64,000 nt of DNA from Brassica napus (Eukaryota; Streptophyta; Magnoliopsida; Brassicales; Brassicaceae). The translations under genes were made by a program, and so were the position numbers. Below the pieces are notes generated by a model, which did no database searches, was not told the origin of the DNA, and saw nothing but the letters and a program-made list of their open reading frames with translations. The stretch lies in NCBI RefSeq assembly GCF_020379485.1, contig NC_063448.1, positions 15,337,726 to 15,401,725 on the forward strand, written 5' to 3'. Each line of letters begins with the position of its first letter. Within the stretch, counting starts at the first letter, position 1. This document shows positions 34,901-45,958 of the stretch, piece after piece.

Positions 34901-35810
34901 CATAATGATGGAACCATTCTCTTCTAGAGGTCATGTGATATGTAGCTCCTGAGTCGAACAACCATATATCAGCGAACCTTCTTCTATTTTCGCTTGAAAT
35001 TGCTGCTTCACAACATAGCGCGATTCCATTATCTGAAGTGTTTGCGACATTTCCTTGAGGGTTGGAATTCTTCAATTCCCAACAATCCTTCTTCAAGTGA
35101 CCCTTCTTGCCACAGTGGTAGCATTTAAAAGTCTTCTTACTTCTTGACTTTGATCTACCATGTTTGTGACTCCCACTTGAGCCATGTTCCATTGATCTCC
35201 CTCTCATCACCGTCAATGCCTCTATTTGAGAATTTTCTCGTCTGTCTTCCTTACTTTTGCGCCGACTTTCTTCTTCTAGAACCGCAGCTGCAACATCGTC
35301 AAAGACTAGACTGTCAGTGGAGACATTATTTGTTAAGTTGATGATGAGTTGATCATATGAATCTGGTAGACTTTGAAGTAGAAGCTCAGCACGTTCTTGT
35401 GATTCTACTTTATAACTCAACGAAGTGAGTTGAGAAAATAAAGTATTCAAGGTGTTGATGTGCTCCGTCACTGAAGTAGATTCTCCCATTCGAAGGGTAT
35501 AAAGCTTCCTCTTGAAGAAAATTTTATTGTGCAGCGATTTGGCCTCGTATAATTTTGCAAGGTGATCCCATATCTCCTTTGCAGTCTTCTTCTCCTCTAT
35601 GCTTGACAACACTCCATCTGCAAGGGCAAGATGAAGATTTGCCATAGCATTCCCATCCATCTCGTTCCATTTATCATCATATGTGTATGTAGCCGGTCTT
35701 GCACTAATGACCGCTAAACAACCATCTTTTCTCAAGATAGCCTTCATCTTCAACTTCCACAGCGCAAAGTTACTGCCGTTGAATTTTCCGATCTCAAATT
35801 TTGCCGCCAT
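31977..35810 (-). pseudogene. Copia gag-pol polyprotein, one in-frame stop
   Basis: A single frame of 1278 codons from ATG 35808-35810, interrupted only by TGA at 33357-33359 at the integrase/reverse-transcriptase junction. Domains in order: UBN2-type gag from residue 1; CCHC knuckle CYHCGKKGHLKKDC (about residue 226); protease DSGATYHM (about 285); GAG-pre-integrase HHCC finger (WHQKLGHM..CEHC); integrase core with HSDVW, DDYSR and an RTDNGGEYTG segment; reverse transcriptase with AFLHGDL and YVDDML (about 972); RNase H with CDSQSAVHLARNP. Order and gag type fit the Tork/Tnt1 group. One codon separates it from an open frame, so it was probably active not long ago. Confidence 0.9.
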
Positions 35811-35823
35811 TGCTTCTTCCAGA

Positions 35824-35841
35824 ACCTATGCTCTGATACCA
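35824..35841 (-). other. Primer-binding site of the Copia element
   Basis: TGGTATCAGAGCATAGGT on the minus strand next to the 5' LTR; initiator-Met tRNA type. Confidence 0.85.
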
Positions 35842-35843
35842 CT

Positions 35844-36329
35844 TGTTGTAAAACTGGACCGAATAGAGCAGGGTCGCAGCTAATAATTTGAGAAATAGTG
35901 TAATAAATGGAACACCATATTTAACGTGGAAAACTCCAAAGGGTAAAAACCACGGACAAGGTAGAAGAATTTATTACGAGAAAAATAATAGGAGTTACAA
36001 CCTCTCAATTATAACGGACAAATCGATTAATAATTTTCTCATAGGAGAAAATACCCAAACTCTCTAAATAATTTTCTCTCAACCCGATCCCAAATACCCG
36101 TAAGAGATTATAGAATTTTTTTTTTCTTTTCTCTCTCACACGTTCTTCTTCTTCTTCACTTCTCTTTGTGATTTTGATTTTGGGATGCTTTCCTCTTCAG
36201 CTTAGCTCTCCTTTTATAGAAGAAGTTTAGACATGTGAAAGCCATAATTATTGACAAAATCACCTCCTTCACCGTCCAACTTCACCGTCCATCACCGTCC
36301 ATTATGAAAAACGTGTTATTTGACTTACA
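35844..36329 (-). repeat. 5' LTR of the Copia element
   Basis: 486 bp paralogue of 31419-31900. It has an extra 'tcaccgtcca' repeat unit near 36290 and lacks 'gttata' near 36040. Confidence 0.92.
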
Positions 36330-36334
36330 TCTAT

Positions 36335-36906
36335 ACCAAGTTTCCAAAGCATACCTGAAACCCGAATATTCTTTTGTGTTTCACAATTTGCTTAAAACTT
36401 CATGAGTTGCATTGAGTTTCTTTTTCATAATTCTATGCCTGCTTGTCCCAGAGGTAAATGTTAACGCTGCCTTACTTTGACTCTGAAGCAAACCAAAAGA
36501 GAAATTTGGAAGTAAAGAAGATGACGCAGATTAACAAATAGATATGTAGGGGAATGATGAATTTCAATTGGCGTTTCTATAAATCTTTAAGGTTCTATAT
36601 TTTCAACTTGGTTTAATCATCCCTCATACATAGAGTGCTATATCCAAGAACTTGTCTCTTACCTAAAATTCAATTTTTGTAAGTTGATTCTCGCCTCATT
36701 GTAATCTAACAAAACAAGAATCTATTTCATTCAACTCAGAAGTGTGTTCTGTTGAGATAAACAGAAAAATACTAAGCAAAGAATTTCAAGTAAACGTCAA
36801 TAAGATATGTATAAACAGAAGTAAAGATTCTTTTAATCACCTCAGGTATGAGATCTAGGTGTACAACACCGAGATGACAAAATGCAAACTCATAATTTTT
36901 TTTGAA
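36335..36906. other. Helitron interior, noncoding
   Basis: No supportable gene. It may include intron remnants of the captured kinase gene. Confidence 0.4.
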
Positions 36907-37642
36907 TCATAACAGTCTTTGCGTCCTACTCATATACTTCCCACCTCTGCACATAAAACACACCACCAAGTTCAGTATAGCACATACAATCCTACGTCGG
37001 ATCCTATGTCGGAAGTGTATTGTTCCCTTACCTTGAAAGTATCTATCGAAAAGCTCTCCTCCTTCACGTAGCCTAAAACAACAAATCACTTGCATTATCA
37101 CTACATTCACTATAGACATTATCAATGATCCTCATATGCATCATAGAAATGAGGAAGGTTATCATGACCAGACAGAGCTCTCAAGATCTTCATTTCTCTC
37201 CACACAACTACACAAATTACAAAAAAAAAATCCAACAGATCTCATCATCATTAGTACAGAACCAGAAGACACTAAATCAAAAAACACTAACCTTTGGTTT
37301 TGGAATAACTTTTACAGCAACTTGTAGTCCTTTGTTATCACCTTTCTTAAACTTAACAGTAGGTGTGTATCCAAAATGGGCACGACCAAATTCATCACCA
37401 AAGCTCGTATCCAAAACCACTCCGCCTCCTTCCGCTTTGCTATATTCAGGGATCGTCGCAGAGTTCTGCTTCACAGAGCCATGCCGTCTCGAGAGAGCAG
37501 ATCTGATGTGTTTACCGGAGACGGAGAAGCAAACCTTTGTTTGCAGAATCTCCAGAGTATTTTTGGAGAAGGATCTGTCTACTGGTTCAAGACTCACTTT
37601 TTTATAGTTAGAGATCCACCGCCTGAAAGAGGGAACATACAT
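36907..37642 (-). pseudogene. CDPK-related kinase (CRK) gene fragment, captured
   Basis: Minus strand. The first exon (37292-37642) codes a CRK-like N-terminal part reaching the ATP-binding loop: [10 protein letters not shown] (family GRGHFGYT), then [10 protein letters not shown] and VAVKVIPK with the ATP-binding Lys, followed by a GT donor. A second exon (about 37120-37195) gives [21 protein letters not shown], the next part of the lobe. Then come LREGGELFDRYFQ with a following donor (about 37040-37078) and RGGKYMSRTQ (about 36912-36955). Introns are kept, so the capture was from genomic DNA. Only the N-lobe is present, with stops, so no working kinase. Location near the Helitron's 5' end fits gene capture. 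Confidence 0.65.
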
Positions 37643-38130
37643 TGAATGAAAAATCGTGCTTGGAGTGGGTAGAAGGATTTAAGGAGGTCGTTAATGACAA
37701 TGTTCAATGCACCCTGTAACGGTTTTGAGATGAAGAAATTCAGTCGAAACGACAAGATAGCAGCTTGGTCCAAGGATACGTCACCGAGATTTGTCTCACA
37801 TCACCCTACCGAAACTCCATTGACGATTTAACTAAATAGAGCTCGAAAACAGGATGAACCCTAGAACTGGAGGTCGCCATCGTCGAAGATGATGAAGGTA
37901 ACAATAGAGCTACGCCATCATCTGTTCTTTCAAGCCGGACACAGTTCTAAATTCCACAGCCCAAACTTAGAACACGCGAACGAAGAAGCCCACTACGGTG
38001 AAAAATAAATGATACGGCGCGTTTTGTGTAAGTGGACACGTGGCGGCTCCTGGATGTGCGACTTTCCTACGTGGACTCTGACGTGGAGGCCTGTGAGAGA
38101 AGCAAACATGATTTTATAATAATAGATAGA
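37643..38130. other. 5' end region of the Helitron
   Basis: No ORF. Short GC-richer stretch with CACGTGGCG and repeated 'acgtgg' words near 38035-38085, then the terminus. Confidence 0.4.
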
Positions 38131-39188
38131 TAGATAGATCGATAGATAGGGAAATCACATAAAAATAATGAAAGTGGCATTGCTAATACTTTAAACCTTC
38201 AAGATTTTTCTCTAACACTATTAACTTTCAAAGTGACAGTTGTATCATAAAAACCTCTAAAGTAAAAAAATCGGCCTATTGTCAAGATATTGAAATCTGG
38301 ACTGGACCGGCCGGTTGGACCGATTCAGCCGTGACTCCCACACCTAGCCGAGTCCTGGTCAGATCTAAGACCGGATGTGACTTGAACCGGTAAAATTGGC
38401 CAAAAACTGTAAGAACCAGTGACCTGGTTTTATTGAAAACTAGGGTTTATAAGTCTAATTAAACATTTATTTTTCATTGATTTATGAGTTAAAGATAGTT
38501 TTTTTCCTTTAATTTGCTTTGATTTAGCTAGACTTGATATAACAAACGAAAAATAAACCTTTTATGTGCACGAAAACAAAAAAAAATATGTAAATGAGAA
38601 AAATTACAGGAACTTGAACTCACGTAACAATGGAAAAGAAAGAAGAAAAAACATGCGTATGCTGAAATGGAAAAAAAAAAGAATATTTGAAAAATTTAAA
38701 AGGTGGATGGGTTTATGGTAGGGGAATAAAGTCAACATATCATTAATATTTAGGCTCATCGTTAAAATAGAAATATGAATCAATACGAAAAGAAAATGAA
38801 AAGGAACAAAATAAAAAGAATGAAAAAAAAATATTTATTAATTTTGTTCCATATCAATTTTGATAAGAAATATTTTTGTTATCTAATTTTTTAAAATTGA
38901 AGAATGAAAAGAAATCATATACAACAAAAATTCCTCACAAATGGTGTAATTCGTAAAGGATTAGTAGGAATTGGTTATTCCTTTTTATTACTTATCTTTC
39001 TATGTAGACCCTTAGTTAGATACAATTTTTTTTCTGATGATCCTGGTATCCAGAGCCTCGAGAGGATCCGACTAGCGCCAATGACCCTCTATCGAAGCTT
39101 AGCCGGGGAGCCCGCCGAAGCATCCAGGAGGGCTGGTGATCACCTCATGTAAATTCCACCAGTATATACAATTAACGGTAAAATAGGA

Positions 39189-39220
<32 letters not shown>

Positions 39221-41331
39221 ATTATTTAGTGATGTTATTATATACACATATACATATACAAAATACTATTATTAAGACCTTGTTGAACTGGGCTAAACCG
39301 TGACTCAAATATTTCACATGTTCGTGTTCTGGTCCGCTTTTTAAAACATTGCATGTTGTACAGGTTAAAACATGATATGTTGGTTTTTTTCTAAAAAAAA
39401 TAATTATTTAATAAAATAAATAAATTCAAAATTTTATTGAAATTCAGAAAATAAATTAAAATTAGAATATTAAATAAAAATTCTAAAACTAAATGAAAAA
39501 TTCAAAACATAAAGAAAATTATAGAAAATTAAATCAAAATTCAGAAATTAAATAAATATATATATATATATATATAATTAAATAAAAATAAAAAATTAAC
39601 TATTTTTTTTTTAAAATAAGAGTAAATTAAAATATACAAAAACTAAATAAAAATTCATAATTTTCAAAACAATTGAAAATTCAAAAATTCAAAATAGATG
39701 TTTTAATTAGAAGAATTTTTAAATGTCATATTCTCGTTGACAAAAAAAATTCAAATATATCACTAATGACGATGACGGTTTTTGGCATATCTTCAGTGAT
39801 AGTTTCCGGAAACAATAATGAAGTTTTCGACTACCATCCCTTAAAGTAGACATGTCAATAAAGATGTTTTGACAAATAACAATGCTTTTGGCAACCATCA
39901 AAGTGACATTTCATCATTTAAAAATTAGTGTAACACATGCATTATGCATATCATCGTTGACAATGACGGTTGTCAAAATGTCGTTATTGATGATATATCT
40001 ACCATCATTTTCAATGATGTTGCCAGAAATTATCGTTGGAGCTATGTCAAAATTGTCATTTTTAACGATGATATGTCAGTCTTTAATTAAAAAAAAACTA
40101 TTTGAGTTTTTGAATTTCTAAACTTTATTTAATATTTTGTTTAGTTTTGTGAATTTTTATTTAATTTTATGATTTTATTAAATTTTCTGAATTTTTTCTT
40201 ATTTTGTTTGTTTATTTTATTAATTAAATAATTATTTTAGAAAATAAACGGACATAACATCTTTTTACCTATTCAAAAGATAACTTTTTTACTTTCGCGA
40301 TTTTTTTGTGATACAAAAATCACTTTTAATTTTAAAAGTGTTAGTGAAAAAACTTCTAGGTTTAAAAATGTCATTACATGCCATTTTCATGATTTTTTAT
40401 TCGATTTTTTCATAAATAATATACAACATTCATTATTAATCGATTTTGAGTTAAAATTCATGAAAACTACAAGAAAAGAAGTCGGATATTCTACTCAGAA
40501 ATCTATGCGAGACTACTTGCCTGGTGAACAACCATCTTTAAATTAATCTTGACATGAATGCATATTTTACGAAGACTCATATATTTAGACATGCCATCTT
40601 GTGGTTAGAAACAAGACATATGATAGACAAAAAAGTATATATGAGAGACGACAAAGTAAACATGCTTACTTGTTCACAAAGTAAAAACTCATATGATAGC
40701 CAGAAAAGTATATAAATATCCTTCCTTTTTTAAGTTTACACAGCAGATATTCGACGACCCTGATCCAAAATCCTCCGGGTTCTTCCCCCGACTCGGGTCG
40801 GAGGGACCGCCCGCAGCAACTAATCTCCGCCTTTCAGCTCCGGAATACCTGCAACGATGGTATCTTAAAGCTTGAAACCTTTCGCAGGGAACCAAAGTTC
40901 TAAAATGGTCATCTCTATCTAGTCATTCTAGAAAAGAAAGTTTTCAAAACTTTAAAACTTTTGGATATGTTTTGAGAGTTTTGGTTTTTCAAACGGGAAT
41001 CCGTTTTTCAACAACACCAACAACATTGAATATTCCAGGAAACTACATACATCAACAACATCGTCCGCTTCTAAGAAAATAATGTCGAAAGAAAGATTTT
41101 CCGAGGAAGATAAAGGAAAGAGCGTACCCGATGAATCCGAATGGGTAGGGTACGGCCTAGCCTAAGTTATTAAATGCAATGAATGTGTTTCAAAAAAAAA
41201 AAAGATAGCCAGAAAAGCATATATGAGAGACGACAAAGTAAACATTCATTACATTGTTTGGTGAAAATAGCGAAATTTTAACTTTAAAATTATGCTATTC
41301 GAATTTTATAATAATGTGATTTTGGTGCATT
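38131..41331. other. Gene-poor AT-rich region
   Basis: About 3.2 kb without a supportable gene. TA microsatellites at 39191-39215 and 39557-39576. GC-rich islands of unknown origin at 39045-39150 and 40750-40900 stand out from the AT-rich surroundings. The piece 38904-39030 gives a hydrophobic reading frame that I could not assign. Confidence 0.5.
39191..39215. repeat. TA microsatellite
   Basis: Twelve TA units in a row. A second one is at 39557-39576. Confidence 0.9.
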
Positions 41332-42458
41332 TCAAATACCTCGAATGTCGGCAGCCCGAATTTGAAGATCTTCAGCCACTTTCTTAGTGGTCTCGATAGT
41401 GAACCGGCGCATGTACGAAGACAGCAGTGGCAGATCCCAAGGAGAAGCAGGCCTAAAAGTCTGGTCCACTTTAACCTTGGACGCAATCAATCCTTTTCCA
41501 CCACTACATTTTCTGTATTCTTCTGGACTCTTTGGCTTCATGTGCTTGCACAAGCGTTCTGCATCAACATATACTGGCTCCACTGTATACCTACCCTCGA
41601 ACGTTTCCATGGTCCTTATTCCTTTTCCATCTTTCAAGTAGTCTACCTGCCGACAATAAGCAGGAGAAACCCTAAATAATTTTTCTGCAAGACTTGAACA
41701 AAAACATTGATTCTCGTCAGATATAGAGAGAGACGTTTCTTACATAAAGTTTTTTTGGTTCTTCGAGGACAATTAGACGTATTGGGAGAGTTCCTGACAA
41801 GAAAAGGAATTTCCATGACAACTCTTTCTCAACCTTCACGATCGGCCTATGCCCTTCTCCTTCATCCTTCTCTGATGTAACTATTCTTGATACGGCTTTC
41901 TTCACAAGAAAAAAAAAAACTCACTCTCTAAAATATTTTCATATATTTCTATAAAAAAGCTCTAAATATACCCCATTTGAATTATACAATGATAAGTTAA
42001 GAAAACAAACCAGAAGTGGACGGTCGTTCTTTTCTCTGGAGTATGATTTGTTGTCTTGATTAGTTAAAACGTCGTAAGCTGTTTGAGGTGGCAATCCTAA
42101 TATAAATTCCATTTCCATACGGGAAAGGCCATCTAATTTATGGTCTATGCGCACCTTCAAATATTATAAATGAAAATTATGGATCATTATTTCATATATA
42201 GTTCTATATATATATAGAGAGAGAGAGGCAAATGTTTTGTATTTCTTTTAGCTGATTTGATCTTACCTTCACAGTAGGAGGAGGTTCTTGATATTGTTCC
42301 TTCTTATTTGCGTCTCTCCATAGTTTTAATTGCTCCATCTCATCTCTCTCATTGTGAGTTTTTGTCTCTCTCACTGGCTTGGATTTAACATTTTCAGATT
42401 TTTTAGGCTGTTGTGTGTTCTGACTGATCCAGCCACCAAACCAAGGAAATATACCCAT
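41332..42458 (-). CDS. DUF220 family protein
   Basis: Plant-specific family of unknown function. Four exons on the minus strand in one frame: 42267-42458, 42011-42154, 41744-41899 and 41332-41646, giving 268 residues. All exon lengths are multiples of three and all introns are GT-AG. The start MGIFPWFGGWISQNTQ is the typical N-terminus of the family. Later blocks are VRIDHKLDGLSRMEMEFILGL, PPQTAYDVLTNQDNKSYS, WKFLFLSGTLPIRL and VDAERLCKHMKP..EEYRKC. DUF220 genes lie just beyond the GDSL gene in Arabidopsis (At1g23510/20, from memory), so this is the expected neighbour, though in the opposite orientation to the GDSL gene. It looks intact. A broken copy is at 56395-57495. Confidence 0.85.
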
Positions 42459-42784
42459 TTACACTCTGAAAATTTGGGCCCCAAAGAGATATGACGATCG
42501 AATGAGTGTCTGAGAGATAGATACCGGGACAAAGAGATAATTGACTTACAGGGGGAAAAGGTCAACGGGACAAATCATGTATTGTATATACTATATGGTT
42601 TCAGGACCATAGAAAATAATATAAAATAAGATATAGACAAACACATTTATAAAACTGAAAGAATAGAGAAGGTGAAGTGTACCTTACGTTAACGTACCGT
42701 CGAGTGAAAATGAAACAGATCAAGGCAGCTAAAGTCTCGTGACTTCTTTCTTGACGTACAAGCGAGAGCTCCAAGGATATTAAA
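42459..42784. other. Intergenic DNA between DUF220 and the GDSL pseudogene
   Basis: Probable DUF220 promoter reading leftwards; no clear TATA found. 42720-42775 is again a copy of the duplicated segment ('cttgacgtacaagcgagag'). Confidence 0.5.
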
Positions 42785-43828
42785 CACTACCACTAGGTTG
42801 CTTGCCAGGAGCAAGAGACGTGCCCGTAAATTTATGGAAAGTATGTTCAGACTCTGCAAATCAATGGGCTGATACATTTAACACAAAGTTAACAGCGAGA
42901 CTTAACAATCTCCAGACAACATTTCCTGGTGCCAAATTTGTCTACGTATACATGTATAATCTAGTCTCTATCTCATCAAAAATCCTCAGGCTTCAGGTAA
43001 CGGCATTACTCAATGGAAAAAACAAATATGTACCTTACATATTTATAGTTATGTTTCCAAGAATAATAGTATGTTATTTGCTTTTGGTCTAAAGAATTGT
43101 GTCCATTTGGCTAGAGCCTAGAGCGACAAGCCGACAAAGATTCAGTGGGTTCATCTATCGGGTCTGTATATGAATCTTTATGTACACATTGTTATCCCTT
43201 TTTCCGAAGATTTTATCGGTGGATTCACCGCTTTAGATTCCTTCATTTTTTTTCTTTGAGGAGAAAATTTTACCATCAAAGTTTCTACGAAAGGAGATGT
43301 CTCGGACTCGTTACTAAGAAAATTTTTCAACTCAAGTTTACTATCTTGTGTAACGGTCTCTATGGATCAGAAAATGCAATCAAAATTTCTTAGGATTTCT
43401 CGTAGGTGACGGTTGAATCTCAACCTAAAGTGACTATTTTTTAGCTATCCAATTTTGTCGTGAAGGCCATATCGATGGATTCAAGTTTCGCCTCGAGCTC
43501 GCTGTCATTTTTTTAAGAAGACCTATTTGTTTTATCTCTCTTTGTTTTTGTAATTTATGCTTACCAAAGATTATGAATAATTCAATATTTTTATTGTATC
43601 CCAACAATTTGAGTTTAATGAAAGTAATTGATGAGTTTAATTTGGAATTTTTGGGGTTTATAATTGATGTGGCTGATGGATATTAAATGCTGACGACGTA
43701 TCCTGTTCTTGTGCCCGGATGCATCTTGTTATACATGTTCTGGGACGTTGTCCACCCTATCGAGAATTCATATCAAACGATTGCACCAAAGCTAATTAAT
43801 TGAATTACTCAAGGAGAAACTCGCATGA
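42785..43828 (+). pseudogene. GDSL lipase pseudogene, tandem copy
   Basis: Paralogue of exons 4 and 5 of the gene at 21201-22688. 42785-42998 matches exon 4 (LGCLPGARD..., [23 protein letters not shown]) and keeps a GT donor. 43652-43828 matches exon 5 but has a stop (TAA in 'ggatattaaatg') and frame changes, with the block V region reading DVVHP in another frame. Exons 1-3, including the catalytic serine, are missing. The intron between is about 650 bp, against 136 bp in the intact gene, so something inserted there (about 43100-43640, not identified). Confidence 0.85.
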
Positions 43829-44638
43829 TATATTTCTACATTTATCTTTACTTTTAACTTAGTTATAAACATATAATGTATTATTCATATTCTGTTTCCA
43901 TATTCATAGAAAAATAAAAGTTGTCACAAAATACAAAACCAGTGTTCGTTTCTCTTAATAGACATCTGGGGATATTTTCTGTCGAGTTATTAACCAATTG
44001 TCTCTGAACAGAATTTTGGGACGACAAAGCTTGTATTTTCAATATGGTTTCAGACGAAATACACAATATGAGCTTTATTACTTGACTTCCTTTCCTCTGT
44101 TAGAAATGAAATAATGATCATTTCCAACCGTTTTTTATCCCTTTATTTTTAAAGAATTTTGCTTTCCAACAATTTTTTATCCCTTTATTTTCTAAAGGGA
44201 TGAACAATACACAATCAAATATAAAGAACCACTATTCAGGCCCTTTAAATACTATTCACTTTTCACTTTATTCCCTACAATTATATATATATCTCATAAT
44301 TGCATGATAACTTTTTATATATCATATTTTAGTACTTATCATTATAGTTTATTAAAACTATTTCAATTAAAAATACATTATTAACATTTTTATATCATTT
44401 AGAGTTATATTTGACTTTATTTTATTATATTTTTTGTTTCAAAAATATTTTCTGTTAATATCTATCAAATAGTATGTTTTATTGATTTTTGAAAGTTTAA
44501 TGATGATATTTAATTATTATATTGTTGAGGACTAAAATGTAATATATTAAAAGTTTAAAGAAAATATATAAAAAACCACTGTTGGAGAACCACCTCTTTA
44601 TCCCTTTATTTTACGTGAGTCTCTCTTTTAAAATAAAA
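43829..44638. other. Duplicated GDSL 3' flank, then AT-rich repeat-like DNA
   Basis: 43830-44015 copies the 3' flank of the intact GDSL gene. About 44115-44636 may be the left arm of a MITE ('catttccaaccg' against 'cgttggagatgc' near 45437) with the small Helitron inside it; weak. Confidence 0.45.
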
Positions 44639-45431
44639 CTAGATCTCGACTCGCGCAACCGCGCGAATTTTTTTTTCATTTATTTTTATATAAACATTAC
44701 GTTTTCAATTATAAATTGGTATATAATATAATATATATGTTTCTATCAATTTTTAAAACATAATAAGTTTACGGTATATTTTTTTCATTGAATAGATTGT
44801 TTTAAATTTTTACATGTATTTGTATCTTCTTATATATATATATTTTCGGATTATTATTTTATTATTAAAATCGTAACTATATATATAAAGATTAGTAAAA
44901 TATTTTTTTATTGTCATATTCAAAATTTTTTTAACATTTCACAAATTTAGAATTTTTTTAAAAAATTAAACTTTTCACTTCATAGATTTATATTATTGAA
45001 TAAATAATTAAACATTTAGTTTTTGTTTAATTTTTAAAATAAATTATATAGTTTAAAATTTGTTTTCATTGGTTTAAGGTAGTAAAGATTAATCATTGTT
45101 AGATAATATGATTTTTGTTATTTTAAAAAAAATCTTTATAATTTTAAAAGTTAACATCGACAAATATTTAAATTATTAACATATGGAGGTATATAGTATT
45201 ACAACATTAAATTATATCTATTTAATTTATACTATCTATAAATTTAATGAATCATCAATTGTTTAAATCCAATTATTAATAGCCCAATAAAAATTTCTGG
45301 TATGTCCAAAATTTAAATGATAAGATTAGAGATTAAATGTAACATAACTTAATAAGAATATATCCATTAGATCCATTTTTTAAAAATCCACACATGAATC
45401 AAAGTTGTGACTTCTCTTTTAATATATAAGA
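44639..45431 (-). mobile_element. Short non-autonomous Helitron
   Basis: 793 bp on the minus strand. It starts TCTTATATATTAAAAGAGAA (from 45431), very like known crucifer Helitron 5' ends. It ends with the hairpin GCGCGgttGCGCG, a short linker and CTAG at 44639-44642, followed by T. It is AT-rich with no ORF. Confidence 0.65.
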
Positions 45432-45539
45432 AGTGTCGTTGGAGATGCTTCGAGAACAAAAGATAAGAAAGTGGGCGGCTCAATTCTTGTGAATTATTTC
45501 TTGACGCTCAAGCGAGCACTACAAGAAAACAGCGGTATT

Positions 45540-45860
45540 CTGACGGACATTCCGACGAAAAATGAAATCCTCGGAATATCCCGAGGAATTTCCGAGGAAA
45601 TTCCGAGGAAACACAAAATTGGGTTTCCTCGGAATTTCCTCGGAATATACCGACGGAATTCCGAGGAAATATCAATCCGTCGGAATATTCCGAGGAAATT
45701 CCGAGGAAAAATGGGTTCCTCGGAAAAAAACAATGAATTCCGAGGAAATATTATAGCCGTTGGAGAGCCGTTGGGGGATTTTACAAAATTCCGAGGAAAT
45801 TCCGACGAACTAGCCTTTTCCGTCGGAATTCCGTCGGAATTTCCTCAGTCTGTCGGCAGG
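45540..45860. repeat. Left subterminal repeat array of the CACTA element
   Basis: Direct and inverted copies of TTCCGAGGAAATTCCGA / TTCCTCGGAATATTCCG, roughly fifteen in 320 bp. In CACTA elements such motifs are the binding sites of TNPA. Confidence 0.85.
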
Positions 45861-45868
45861 ATTTAAAC

Positions 45869-45876
45869 TATAAATA
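45869..45876 (+). promoter_or_regulatory. TATA box of the TNPD gene
   Basis: TATAAATA 90 bp upstream of the ATG at 45959 and directly after the subterminal array, so TNPA binding there could control it. Confidence 0.65.
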
Positions 45877-45958
45877 CAAGCACTCCTCTTCCTCTTCATT
45901 CACTCCATATCTTCATCCTCCCTCTTACTCTATTTACACACGAATTTGATTAAAAAAT

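Larger units (their letters stand above)
31419..36329 (-). mobile_element. Ty1/Copia LTR retrotransposon (Tork/Tnt1-like), full length
   Basis: 4.9-kb element in minus orientation. LTRs at 35844-36329 (5') and 31419-31900 (3'). Perfect target duplication TCTAT (31414-31418, 36330-36334). Initiator-Met-type primer-binding site and polypurine tract AGTGGGAGAT next to the 3' LTR. One polyprotein in Copia order (integrase before reverse transcriptase), broken by one stop. The LTRs differ by roughly ten substitutions plus two small indels (6 and about 11 bp), so it is older than the Gypsy and chimeric elements. It sits inside the Helitron. Confidence 0.93.
28296..38130 (-). mobile_element. Probable Helitron with two kinase gene fragments and nested insertions
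   Basis: Minus-strand element. Its 3' end at 28296 shows a GC hairpin (CGGGCgtaGCCCG), a GC-rich linker, then CTAG followed by T, which is the Helitron terminus pattern. The 5' end near 38130 reads TCTATCTATTATTATAAAATC on the minus strand, similar to crucifer Helitron starts; a TAGA repeat blurs the exact base. Without the nested Copia (4.9 kb) and MITE (0.8 kb) it is about 4.1 kb. It has no Rep/helicase gene, so it is non-autonomous. It carries protein-kinase fragments at 29187-29465 and 36907-37642, both in the element's own orientation, as expected from gene capture. Pairing of these two ends as one element is inferred. Confidence 0.5.

Noticed and set aside
38904..39152. 82-residue frame with a hydrophobic stretch
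   Set aside because: No recognisable family, composition changes abruptly halfway; possibly organelle-derived, but not supportable from sequence alone.
45471..45866. Open frames at the left end of the CACTA element
   Set aside because: Translation of the TTCCGAGGAAATTCC subterminal repeats (words such as EIPRK).
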